Assembly (NCBI GenBank): GCA_964007475.1
Contig: CAXFZM010000026.1
Coordinates: 1-64,000, forward strand
Direction: 5' to 3'
Length of the DNA: 64,000 bases
Origin: Hybos culiciformis
Taxonomy: Eukaryota > Arthropoda > Insecta > Diptera > Hybotidae
Part shown: positions 47,901 through 59,731 of the stretch, piece after piece
How the letters are laid out: each line of letters opens with the position of its first letter
Numbering within the stretch: position 1 is the stretch's first letter
Translations under genes and position numbers: made by a program
Notes under the pieces: generated by a model
Databases searched by the model: none
The model's input: the letters and a program-made list of their open reading frames with translations, nothing else
Told to the model about the DNA's origin: nothing

Positions 47901-48624
47901 TTTAAGCCAAAAACGGAGGTTCTCCGAGGTCTGGAGCCGGAGTAATGAACAAAAAACCAGCCCAAAGTCAACATTTTATGTGTTAAAGTTAGGGGGTTTG
48001 CTCACCTTATCGTTTATTTCTCCGGATCTAGAAAACCGATTTTCATAAAAATTGCACAGAAAGAAGCGTAATTTCTAGAGCTTTAATTTAAGCCAAAAAC
48101 GGAGGTCCGCCGAAGTCTGGAGCCGGAGTAATGAACAAAAAACCAGCCCAAAGTCAACATTTTATGTGTTAAAGTTAGGGGGTTTGCTCACCTTATCGTT
48201 TATTTCTCCGGATCTAGAAAACCGATTTTCATAAAATTTGCACAGAAAGAAGCGTAATTTCTAGACCTTTAATTTAAGCCAAAAACGGAGGTTCTCCGAG
48301 GTCTGGAGCCGGAGTAATGAACAAAAAACCAGCCCAAAGTCAACATTTTATGTGTTAAAGTTAGGGGGTTTGCTCACCTTATCGTTTATTTCTCCGGATC
48401 TAGAAAACCGATTTTCATAAAAATTGCACAGAAAGAAGCGTAATTTCTAGACCTTTAATTTAAGCCAAAAACGGAGGTCCGCCGAAGTCTGGAGCCGGAG
48501 TAATGAACAAAAAACCAGCCCAAAGTCAACATTTTATATGTTAAAGTTAGGGGGTTTGCTCACCTTATCGTTTATTTCTCCGGATCTAGAAAACCGATTT
48601 TCATAAAAATTGCACAGAAAGAAG
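44912..48624 (+). repeat. Array tract linking W3 to the 14-monomer repeats
   Basis: The tract holds the second TATATG/D group (D at 45,117), CTATAAAAC, and T monomers at 46,285 and 46,843, the first since 33,081, which are only three monomers apart and both followed within two monomers by CAAACAACC copies. AAAAAAACAGCCC at about 47,208 is private. TAGACAACCG (47,475), AAATCGG, AGACC and AAAAAAGG then form a run that is repeated 11 and 25 monomers later. No gene is visible. Confidence 0.75.
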
Positions 48625-51227
48625 CGTTATTTCTAGACCTTTAATTTAAGCCAAAAACGGAGGTTCGCCGAAGTCTGGAGCCGGAGTAATAAACAAAAAA
48701 CCAGCCCAAAGTCAACATTTTATGTGTTAAAGTTAGGGGGTTTGCTCACCTCATCGTTTATTTCTCCAGATCTAGAAAACCGATTTTCATAAAAATTGCA
48801 CAGAAAGAAGCGTAATTTCTAGAGCTTTAATTTAAGCCAAAAACGGAGGTTCTCCGAGGTCTGGAGCCGGAGTAATGAACAAAAAACCAGCCCAAAGTCA
48901 ACATTTTATGTGTTAAAGTTAGGGGGTTTGCTCACCTTATCGTTTATTTCTCCGGATCTAGAAAACCGATTTTCATAAAAATTGCACAGAAAGAAGCGTA
49001 ATTTCTAGACCTTTAATTTAAGCCAAAAACGGAGGTCCGCCGAAGTCTGGAGCCGGAGTAATGAACAAAAAACCAGCCCAAAGTCAACATTTTATGTGTT
49101 AAAGTTAGGGGGTTTGCTCACCTTATCGTTTATTTCTCCGGATCTATAAAACCGATTTTCATAAAAATTGCACAGAAAGAAGCGTAATTTCTAGACCTTT
49201 AATTTAAGCCAAAAACAGAGGTTCTCCGAGGTCTGGAGCCGGAGTAATGAACAAAAAACCAGCCCAAAGTCAACATTTTATGTGTTAAAGTTAGGGGGTT
49301 TGCTCACCTTATCGTTTATTTCTCCGGATCTAGAAAACCGATTTTCATAAAAATTGCACAGAAAGAAGCGTAATTTCTAGACCTTTAATTTAAGCCAAAA
49401 ACGGAGGTTCTCCGAGGTCTGGAGCCGGAGTAATGAACAAAAAACCAGCCCAAAGTCAACATTTTATGTGTTAAAGTTAGGGGGTTTGCTCACCTTATCG
49501 TTTATTTCTCCGGATCTAGACAACCGATTTTCATAAAAATTGCACAGAAAGAAGCGTAATTTCTAGACCTTTAATTTAAGCCAAAATCGGAGGTTCTCCG
49601 AGGTCTGGAGCCGGAGTAATGAACAAAAAACCAGACCAAAGTCAACATTTTATGTGTTAAAGTTAGGGGGTTTGCTCACCTTATCGTTTATTTCTCCGGA
49701 TCTAGAAAACCGATTTTCATAAAAATTGCACAGAAAGAAGCGTAATTTCTAGACCTTTAATTTAAGCCAAAAAAGGAGGTTCTCCGAGGTCTGGAGCCGG
49801 AGTAATGAACAAAAAACCAGCCCAAAGTCAACATTTTATGTGTTAAAGTTAGGGGGTTTGCTCACCTTATCGTTTATTTCTCCGGATCTAGAAAACCGAT
49901 TTTCATAAAAATTGCACAGAAAGAAGCGTAATTTCTAGACCTTTAATTTAAGCCAAAAACGGAGGTTCTCCGAGGTCTGGAGCCGGAGTAATGAACAAAA
50001 AACCAGCCCAAAGTCAACATTTTATGTGTTAAAGTTAGGGGGTTTGCTCACCTTATCGTTTATTTCTCCGGATCTAGAGAACCGATTTTCATAAAAATTG
50101 CACAGAAAGAAGCGTAATTTCTAGAGCTTTAATTTAAGCCAAAAACGGAGGTCCGCCGAAGTCTGGAGCCGGAGTAATGAACAAAAACCAGCCCAAAGTC
50201 AACATTTTATGTGTTAAAGTTAGGGGGTTTGCTCACCTTATCGTTTATTTCTCCGTATCTAGAAAACCGATTTTCATAAAATTTGCACAGAAAGAAGCGT
50301 AATTTCTAGACCTTTAATTTAAGCCAAAAACGGAGGTTCTCCGAGGTCTGGAGCCGGAGTAATGAACAAAAAACCAGCCCAAAGTCAACATTTTATGTGT
50401 TAAAGTTAGGGGGTTTGCTCACCTTATCGTTTATTTCTCCGGATCTAGAAAACCGATTTTCATAAAAATTGCACAGAAAGAAGCGTAATTTTTAGACCTT
50501 TAATTTAAGGCAAAAACGGAGGTTCGCCGAAGTCTGGAATCGGAGTAATAAACAAAAAACCAGCCCAAAGTCAACATTTTATGTGTTAAAGTTAGGGGGT
50601 TTGCTCACCTTATCGTTTATTTCTTCGGATCTAGAAAACCGACTTTCATAAAAATTGCACAGAAAGAAGCGTAATTTCTAGACCTTTAATTTAAGCCAAA
50701 AACGGAGGTTCTCCGAGGTCTGGAGCCGGAGTAATGAACAAAAAACCAGTCCAAAGTCAACATTTTATGTGTTAAAGTTAGGGGGTTTGTTCACCTTATC
50801 GTTTATTTCTCCGGATCTAGAAAACCGATTTTCATAAAAATTGCACAGAAAGAAGCGTAATTTCTAGACCTTTAATTTAAGCCAAAAACGGAGGTCCGCC
50901 GAAGTCTGGAGCCGGAGTAATGAACAAACAACCAGCCCAAAGTCAACATTTTATGTGTTAAAGTTAGGGGGTTTGCTCACCTTATCGTTTATTTCTCCGG
51001 ATCTAGAAAACCGATTTTCATAAAAATTGCACAGAAAGAAGCGTAATTTCTAGAGCTTTAATTTAAGCCAAAAACGGAGGTCCGCCGAAGTCTGGAGCCG
51101 GAGTAATGAACAAAAAACCAGCCCAAAGTCAACATTTTATGTGTTAAAGTTAGGGGGTTTGCTCACCTTATCGTTTATTTCTCCGGATCTAGAAAACCGA
51201 TTTTCATAAAAATTGCACAGAAAGAAG
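48625..51227 (+). repeat. 14-monomer higher-order repeat, copy 1 (2,603 bp)
   Basis: The unit is anchored on CGTTATTTC of the D-type border. Internal order: D, A, B with CTATAAAAC, ACAGAGG, TAGACAACCG (49,521), AAATCGG, AGACC, AAAAAAGG, GAGAACCG, a B copy with A5 instead of A6 (50,139-50,323), type A, a C variant with GGAATCGG, T (50,748), then Q and B. The next unit repeats this order. The only difference I noticed is CTCCGTATC here (about 50,255) against CTCCGGATC in copy 2. Confidence 0.85.
50139..50323 (+). repeat. 185-bp monomer with A5 instead of A6
   Basis: GAACAAAAACC lacks one A at about 50,187. The same loss is in 52,742-52,926, 2,603 bp to the right. The pair tags the two 14-monomer units. 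Confidence 0.85.
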
Positions 51228-53830
51228 CGTTATTTCTAGACCTTTAATTTAAGCCAAAAACGGAGGTTCGCCGAAGTCTGGAGCCGGAGTAATAAACAAA
51301 AAACCAGCCCAAAGTCAACATTTTATGTGTTAAAGTTAGGGGGTTTGCTCACCTCATCGTTTATTTCTCCAGATCTAGAAAACCGATTTTCATAAAAATT
51401 GCACAGAAAGAAGCGTAATTTCTAGAGCTTTAATTTAAGCCAAAAACGGAGGTTCTCCGAGGTCTGGAGCCGGAGTAATGAACAAAAAACCAGCCCAAAG
51501 TCAACATTTTATGTGTTAAAGTTAGGGGGTTTGCTCACCTTATCGTTTATTTCTCCGGATCTAGAAAACCGATTTTCATAAAAATTGCACAGAAAGAAGC
51601 GTAATTTCTAGACCTTTAATTTAAGCCAAAAACGGAGGTCCGCCGAAGTCTGGAGCCGGAGTAATGAACAAAAAACCAGCCCAAAGTCAACATTTTATGT
51701 GTTAAAGTTAGGGGGTTTGCTCACCTTATCGTTTATTTCTCCGGATCTATAAAACCGATTTTCATAAAAATTGCACAGAAAGAAGCGTAATTTCTAGACC
51801 TTTAATTTAAGCCAAAAACAGAGGTTCTCCGAGGTCTGGAGCCGGAGTAATGAACAAAAAACCAGCCCAAAGTCAACATTTTATGTGTTAAAGTTAGGGG
51901 GTTTGCTCACCTTATCGTTTATTTCTCCGGATCTAGAAAACCGATTTTCATAAAAATTGCACAGAAAGAAGCGTAATTTCTAGACCTTTAATTTAAGCCA
52001 AAAACGGAGGTTCTCCGAGGTCTGGAGCCGGAGTAATGAACAAAAAACCAGCCCAAAGTCAACATTTTATGTGTTAAAGTTAGGGGGTTTGCTCACCTTA
52101 TCGTTTATTTCTCCGGATCTAGACAACCGATTTTCATAAAAATTGCACAGAAAGAAGCGTAATTTCTAGACCTTTAATTTAAGCCAAAATCGGAGGTTCT
52201 CCGAGGTCTGGAGCCGGAGTAATGAACAAAAAACCAGACCAAAGTCAACATTTTATGTGTTAAAGTTAGGGGGTTTGCTCACCTTATCGTTTATTTCTCC
52301 GGATCTAGAAAACCGATTTTCATAAAAATTGCACAGAAAGAAGCGTAATTTCTAGACCTTTAATTTAAGCCAAAAAAGGAGGTTCTCCGAGGTCTGGAGC
52401 CGGAGTAATGAACAAAAAACCAGCCCAAAGTCAACATTTTATGTGTTAAAGTTAGGGGGTTTGCTCACCTTATCGTTTATTTCTCCGGATCTAGAAAACC
52501 GATTTTCATAAAAATTGCACAGAAAGAAGCGTAATTTCTAGACCTTTAATTTAAGCCAAAAACGGAGGTTCTCCGAGGTCTGGAGCCGGAGTAATGAACA
52601 AAAAACCAGCCCAAAGTCAACATTTTATGTGTTAAAGTTAGGGGGTTTGCTCACCTTATCGTTTATTTCTCCGGATCTAGAGAACCGATTTTCATAAAAA
52701 TTGCACAGAAAGAAGCGTAATTTCTAGAGCTTTAATTTAAGCCAAAAACGGAGGTCCGCCGAAGTCTGGAGCCGGAGTAATGAACAAAAACCAGCCCAAA
52801 GTCAACATTTTATGTGTTAAAGTTAGGGGGTTTGCTCACCTTATCGTTTATTTCTCCGGATCTAGAAAACCGATTTTCATAAAATTTGCACAGAAAGAAG
52901 CGTAATTTCTAGACCTTTAATTTAAGCCAAAAACGGAGGTTCTCCGAGGTCTGGAGCCGGAGTAATGAACAAAAAACCAGCCCAAAGTCAACATTTTATG
53001 TGTTAAAGTTAGGGGGTTTGCTCACCTTATCGTTTATTTCTCCGGATCTAGAAAACCGATTTTCATAAAAATTGCACAGAAAGAAGCGTAATTTTTAGAC
53101 CTTTAATTTAAGGCAAAAACGGAGGTTCGCCGAAGTCTGGAATCGGAGTAATAAACAAAAAACCAGCCCAAAGTCAACATTTTATGTGTTAAAGTTAGGG
53201 GGTTTGCTCACCTTATCGTTTATTTCTTCGGATCTAGAAAACCGACTTTCATAAAAATTGCACAGAAAGAAGCGTAATTTCTAGACCTTTAATTTAAGCC
53301 AAAAACGGAGGTTCTCCGAGGTCTGGAGCCGGAGTAATGAACAAAAAACCAGTCCAAAGTCAACATTTTATGTGTTAAAGTTAGGGGGTTTGTTCACCTT
53401 ATCGTTTATTTCTCCGGATCTAGAAAACCGATTTTCATAAAAATTGCACAGAAAGAAGCGTAATTTCTAGACCTTTAATTTAAGCCAAAAACGGAGGTCC
53501 GCCGAAGTCTGGAGCCGGAGTAATGAACAAACAACCAGCCCAAAGTCAACATTTTATGTGTTAAAGTTAGGGGGTTTGCTCACCTTATCGTTTATTTCTC
53601 CGGATCTAGAAAACCGATTTTCATAAAAATTGCACAGAAAGAAGCGTAATTTCTAGAGCTTTAATTTAAGCCAAAAACGGAGGTCCGCCGAAGTCTGGAG
53701 CCGGAGTAATGAACAAAAAACCAGCCCAAAGTCAACATTTTATGTGTTAAAGTTAGGGGGTTTGCTCACCTTATCGTTTATTTCTCCGGATCTAGAAAAC
53801 CGATTTTCATAAAAATTGCACAGAAAGAAG
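51228..53830 (+). repeat. 14-monomer higher-order repeat, copy 2 (2,603 bp)
   Basis: It is directly adjacent to copy 1 and collinear at offset 2,603 bp, including TAGACAACCG (52,124), the A5 monomer (52,742-52,926), GGAATCGG and T (53,351). Near identity over 2.6 kb in tandem suggests a recent duplication or ongoing homogenisation. Confidence 0.85.
52742..52926 (+). repeat. Sister 185-bp monomer with A5
   Basis: It has the same homopolymer loss as 50,139-50,323 at the 14-monomer displacement. It differs from its sister by CTCCGGATC against CTCCGTATC. Confidence 0.85.
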
Positions 53831-56800
53831 CGTTATTTCTAGACCTTTAATTTAAGCCAAAAACGGAGGTTCGCCGAAGTCTGGAGCCGGAGTAATAAAC
53901 AAAAAACCAGCCCAAAGTCAACATTTTATGTGTTAAAGTTAGGGGGTTTGCTCACCTCATCGTTTATTTCTCCAGATCTAGAAAACCGATTTTCATAAAA
54001 ATTGCACAGAAAGAAGCGTAATTTCTAGAGCTTTAATTTAAGCCAAAAACGGAGGTTCTCCGAGGTCTGGAGCCGGAGTAATGAACAAAAAACCAGCCCA
54101 AAGTCAACATTTTATGTGTTAAAGTTAGGGGGTTTGCTCACCTTATCGTTTATTTCTCCGGATCTATAAAACCGATTTTCATAAAAATTGCACAAAAAGA
54201 AGCGTAATTTCTAGACCTTTAATTTAAGCCAAAAACAGAGGTTCTCCGAGGTCTGGAGCCGGAGTAATGAACAAAAAACCAGCCCAAAGTCAACATTTTA
54301 TGTGTTAAAGTTAGGGGGTTTGTTCACCTTATCGTTTATTTCTCCGGATCTAGAAAACCGATTTTCATAAAAATTGCACAGAAAGAAGCGTAATTTCTAG
54401 ACCTTTAATTTAAGCCAAAAACGGAGGTCCGCCGAAGTCTGGAGCCGGAGTAATGAACAAACAACCAGCCCAAAGTCAACATTTTATGTGTTAAAGTTAG
54501 GGGGTTTGCTCACCTTATCGTTTATTTCTCCGGATCTAGAAAACCGATTTTCATAAAAATTGCACAGAAAGAAGCGTAATTTCTAGAGCTTTAATTTAAG
54601 CCAAAAACGGAGGTCCGCCGAAGTCTGGAGCCGGAGTAATGAACAAAAAACCAGCCCAAAGTCAACATTTTATGTGTTAAAGTTAGGGGGTTTGCTCACC
54701 TTATCGTTTATTTCTCCGGATCTAGAAAACCGATTTTCATAAAAATTGCACAGAAAGAAGCGTTATTTCTAGACCTTTAATTTAAGCCAAAAACGGAGGT
54801 TCGCCGAAGTCTGGAGCCGGAGTAATAAACAAAAAACCAGCCCAAAGTCAACATTTTATGTGTTAAAGTTAGGGGGTTTGCTCACCTCATCGTTTATTTC
54901 TCCAGATCTAGAAAACCGATTTTCATAAAAATTGCACAGAAAGAAGCGTAATTTCTAGAGCTTTAATTTAAGCCAAAAACGGAGGTTCTCCGAGGTCTGG
55001 AGCCGGAGTAATGAACAAAAAACCAGCCCAAAGTCAACATTTTATGTGTTAAAGTTAGGGGGTTTGCTCACCTTATCGTTTATTTCTCCGGATCTAGAAA
55101 ACCGATTTTCATAAAAATTGCACAGAAAGAAGCGTAATTTCTAGACCTTTAATTTAAGCCAAAAACGGAGGTCCGCCGAAGTCTGGAGCCGGAGTAATGA
55201 ACAAAAAACCAGCCCAAAGTCAACATTTTATGTGTTAAAGTTAGGGGGTTTGCTCACCTTATCGTTTATTTCTCCGGATCTATAAAACCGATTTTCATAA
55301 AAATTGCACAAAAAGAAGCGTAATTTCTAGACCTTTAATTTAAGCCAAAAACAGAGGTTCTCCGAGGTCTGGAGCCGGAGTAATGAACAAAAAACCAGCC
55401 CAAAGTCAACATTTTATGTGTTAAAGTTAGGGGGTTTGCTCACCTTATCGTTTATTTCTCCGGGTCTAGAAAACCGATTTTCATAAAAATTGCACAGAAA
55501 GAAGCGTAATTTCTAGACCTTTAATTTAAGCCAAAAACGGAGGTTCTCCGAGGTCTGGAGCCGGAGTAATGAACAAAAAACCAGCCCAAAGTCAACATTT
55601 TATGTGTTAAAGTTAGGGGGTTTGCTCACCTTATCGTTTATTTCTCCGGATCTAGAAAACCGATTTTCATAAAAATCGCACAGAAAGAAGCGTAATTTCT
55701 AGAGCTTTAATTTAAGCCAAAAACGGAGGTCCGGCGAAGTCTGGAGCCGGAGTAATGAACAAAAAACCAGCCCAAAGTCAACATTTTATGTGTTAAAGTT
55801 AGGGGGTTTGCTCACCTTATCGTTTATTTCTCCGGATCTAGAAAACCGATTTTCATAAAATTTGCACAGAAAGAAGCGTAATTTCTAGACCTTTAATTTA
55901 AGCCAAAAACGGAGGTTCTCCGAGGTCTGGAGCCGGAGTAATGAACAAAAAACCAGCCCAAAGTCAACATTTTATGTGTTAAAGTTAGGGGGTTTGCTCA
56001 CCTTATCGTTTATTTCTCCGGATCTAGAAAACCGATTTTCATAAAAATTGCACAGAAAGAAGCGTAATTTTTAGACCTTTAATTTAAGGCAAAAACGGAG
56101 GTTCGCCGAAGTCTGGGGCCGGAGTAATAAACAAAAAACCAGCCCAAAGTCAACATTTTATGTGTTAAAGTTAGGGGGTTTGCTCACCTTATCGTTTATT
56201 TCTTCGGATCTAGAAAACCGATTTTCATAAAAATTGCACAGAAAGAAGCGTAATTTCTAGACCTTTAATTTAAGCCAAAAACGGAGGTCCGCCGAAGTCT
56301 GGAGCCGGAGTAATGAACAAAAAACCAGCCCAAAGTCAACATTTTATGTGTTAAAGTTAGGGGGTTTGCTCACCTTATCGTTTATTTCTCCGGATCTATA
56401 AAACCGATTTTCATAAAAATTGCACAAAAAGAAGCGTAATTTCTAGACCTTTAATTTAAGCCAAAAACAGAGGTTCTCCGAGGTCTGGAGCCGGAGTAAT
56501 GAACAAAAAACCAGCCCAAAGTCAACATTTTATGTGTTAAAGTTAGGGGGTTTGTTCACCTTATCGTTTATTTCTCCGGATCTAGAAAACCGATTTTCAT
56601 AAAAATTGCACAGAAAGAAGCGTAATTTCTAGACCTTTAATTTAAGCCAAAAACGGAGGTCCGCCGAAGTCTGGAGCCGGAGTAATGAACAAACAACCAG
56701 CCCAAAGTCAACATTTTATGTGTTAAAGTTAGGGGGTTTGCTCACCTTATCGTTTATTTCTCCGGATCTAGAAAACCGATTTTCATAAAAATTGCACAGA

Positions 56801-58320
56801 AAGAAGCGTAATTTCTAGAGCTTTAATTTAAGCCAAAAACGGAGGTCCGCCGAAGTCTGGAGCCGGAGTAATGAACAAAAAACCAGCCCAAAGTCAACAT
56901 TTTATGTGTTAAAGTTAGGGGGTTTGCTCACCTTATCGTTTATTTCTCCGGATCTAGAAAACCGATTTTCATAAAAATTGCACAGAAAGAAGCGTTATTT
57001 CTAGACCTTTAATTTAAGCCAAAAACGGAGGTTCGCCGAAGTCTGGAGCCGGAGTAATAAACAAAAAACCAGCCCAAAGTCAACATTTTATGTGTTAAAG
57101 TTAGGGGGTTTGCTCACCTCATCGTTTATTTCTCCAGATCTAGAAAACCGATTTTCATAAAAATTGCACAGAAAGAAGCGTAATTTCTAGAGCTTTAATT
57201 TAAGCCAAAAACGGAGGTTCTCCGAGGTCTGGAGCCGGAGTAATGAACAAAAAACCAGCCCAAAGTCAACATTTTATGTGTTAAAGTTAGGGGGTTTGCT
57301 CACCTTATCGTTTATTTCTCCGGATCTAGAAAACCGATTTTCATAAAAATTGCACAGAAAGAAGCGTAATTTCTAGACCTTTAATTTAAGCCAAAAACGG
57401 AGGTCCGCCGAAGTCTGGAGCCGGAGTAATGAACAAAAAACCAGCCCAAAGTCAACATTTTATGTGTTAAAGTTAGGGGGTTTGCTCACCTTATCGTTTA
57501 TTTCTCCGGATCTATAAAACCGATTTTCATAAAAATTGCACAAAAAGAAGCGTAATTTCTAGACCTTTAATTTAAGCCAAAAACAGAGGTTCTCCGAGGT
57601 CTGGAGCCGGAGTAATGAACAAAAAACCAGCCCAAAGTCAACATTTTATGTGTTAAAGTTAGGGGGTTTGCTCACCTTATCGTTTATTTCTCCGGATCTA
57701 GAAAACCGATTTTCATAAAAATTGCACAGAAAGAAGCGTAATTTCTAGACCTTTAATTTAAGCCAAAAACGGAGGTTCTCCGAGGTCTGGAGCCGGAGTA
57801 ATGAACAAAAAACCAGCCCAAAGTCAACATTTTATGTGTTAAAGTTAGGGGGTTTGCTCACCTTATCGTTTATTTCTCCGGATCTAGAAAACCGATTTTC
57901 ATAAAAATCGCACAGAAAGAAGCGTAATTTCTAGAGCTTTAATTTAAGCCAAAAACGGAGGTCCGGCGAAGTCTGGAGCCGGAGTAATGAACAAAAAACC
58001 AGCCCAAAGTCAACATTTTATGTGTTAAAGTTAGGGGGTTTGCTCACCTTATCGTTTATTTCTCCGGATCTAGAAAACCGATTTTCATAAAATTTGCACA
58101 GAAAGAAGCGTAATTTCTAGACCTTTAATTTAAGCCAAAAACGGAGGTTCTCCGAGGTCTGGAGCCGGAGTAATGAACAAAAAACCAGCCCAAAGTCAAC
58201 ATTTTATGTGTTAAAGTTAGGGGGTTTGCTCACCTTATCGTTTATTTCTCCGCATCTAGAAAACCGATTTTCATAAAAATTGCACAGAAAGAAGCGTAAT
58301 TTTTAGACCTTTAATTTAAG
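53831..58320 (+). repeat. D-monomer domain with 5- and 12-monomer spacing
   Basis: D monomers start at 53,857, 54,787 and 57,019. CACAAAAAG (CAGAAAG to CAAAAAG) first appears at about 54,192 and recurs near 55,309, 56,426, 57,541, 60,331 and 61,819, only in this right-hand part. GTCCGGCGAAG is at 55,731 and again 12 monomers later at 57,963; TGGGGCCGG is at 56,114 and 58,346. A T-less TTTGTTCACC is present at about 54,322 and 56,553, so the two T changes can be separated. CTCCGGGTC at about 55,462 and CCGCATC at about 58,251 are private. Confidence 0.75.
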
Positions 58321-59731
58321 GCAAAAACGGAGGTTCGCCGAAGTCTGGGGCCGGAGTAATAAACAAAAAACCAGCCCAAAGTCAACATTTTATGTGTTAA
58401 AGTTAGGGGGTTTGCTCACCTTATCGTTTATTTCTTCGGATCTAGAAAACCGACTTTCATAAAAATTGCACAGAAAGAAGCGTAATTTCTAGACCTTTAA
58501 TTTAAGCCAAAAACGGAGGTTCTCCGAGGTCTGGAGCCGGAGTAATGAACAAAAAACCAGTCCAAAGTCAACATTTTATGTGTTAAAGTTAGGGGGTTTG
58601 TTCACCTTATCGTTTATTTCTCCGGATCTAGAAATCCGATTTTCATAAAAATTGCACAGAAAGAAGCGTAATTTCTAGACCTTTAATTTAAGCCAAAAAC
58701 GGAGGTCCGCCGAAGTCTGGAGCCGGAGTAATGAACAAACAACCAGCCCAAAGTCAACATTTTATGTGTTAAAGTTAGGGGGTTTGCTCACCTTATCGTT
58801 TATTTCTCCGGATCTAGAAAACCGATTTTCATAAAAATTGCACAGAAAGAAGCGTAATTTCTAGAGCTTTAATTTAAGCCAAAAACGGAGGTCCGCCGAA
58901 GTCTGGAGCCGGAGTAATGAACAAAAAACCAGCCCAAAGTCAACATTTTATGTGTTAAAGTTAGGGGGTTTGCTCACCTTATCGTTTATTTCTCCGGATC
59001 TAGAAAACCGATTTTCATAAAAATTGCACAGAAAGAAGCGTTATTTCTAGACCTTTAATTTAAGCCAAAAACGGAGGTTCGCCGAAGTCTGGAGCCGGAG
59101 TAATAAACAAAAAACCAGCCCAAAGTCAACATTTTATGTGTTAAAGTTAGGGGGTTTGCTCACCTCATCGTTTATTTCTCCAGATCTAGAAAACCGATTT
59201 TCATAAAAATTGCACAGAAAGAAGCGTAATTTCTAGAGCTTTAATTTAAGCCAAAAACGGAGGTTCTCCGAGGTCTGGAGCCGGAGTAATGAACAAAAAA
59301 CCAGCACAAAGTCAACATTTTATGTGTTAAAGTTAGGGGGTTTGCTCACCTTATCGTTTATTTCTCCGGATCTAGAAAACCGATTTTCATAAAAATTGCA
59401 CAGAAAGAAGCGTAATTTCTAGACCTTTAATTTAAGCCAAAAACGGAGGTCCACCGAAGTCTGGAGCCGGAGTAATGAACAAAAAACCAGCCCAAAGTCA
59501 ACATTTTATGTGTTAAAGTTAGGGGGTTTGCTCACCTTATCGTTTATTTCTCCGGATCTATAAAACCGATTTTCATAAAAATTGCACAGAAAGAAGCGTA
59601 ATTTCTAGACCTTTAATTTAAGCCAAAAACAGAGGTTCTCCGATGTCTGGAGCCGGAGTAATGAACAAAAAACCAGCCCAAAGTCAACATTTTATGTGTT
59701 AAAGTTAGGGGGTTTGCTCACCTTATCGTTT
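58321..59731 (+). repeat. Left copy of a 23-monomer displaced duplication
   Basis: The order is C with TGGGGCCGG, T with GAAATCCG (58,507-58,692), Q, B, D (59,065), GCACAAAG (59,304), GTCCACCG (59,451) with CTATAAAAC, and CAGAGGTTCTCCGATG (59,630). All recur 4,267 bp to the right (23 monomers less 11 bp). The match runs through 59,731. Base 59,732 is C (TTTCTTTC) where the right copy has A. Confidence 0.85.
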
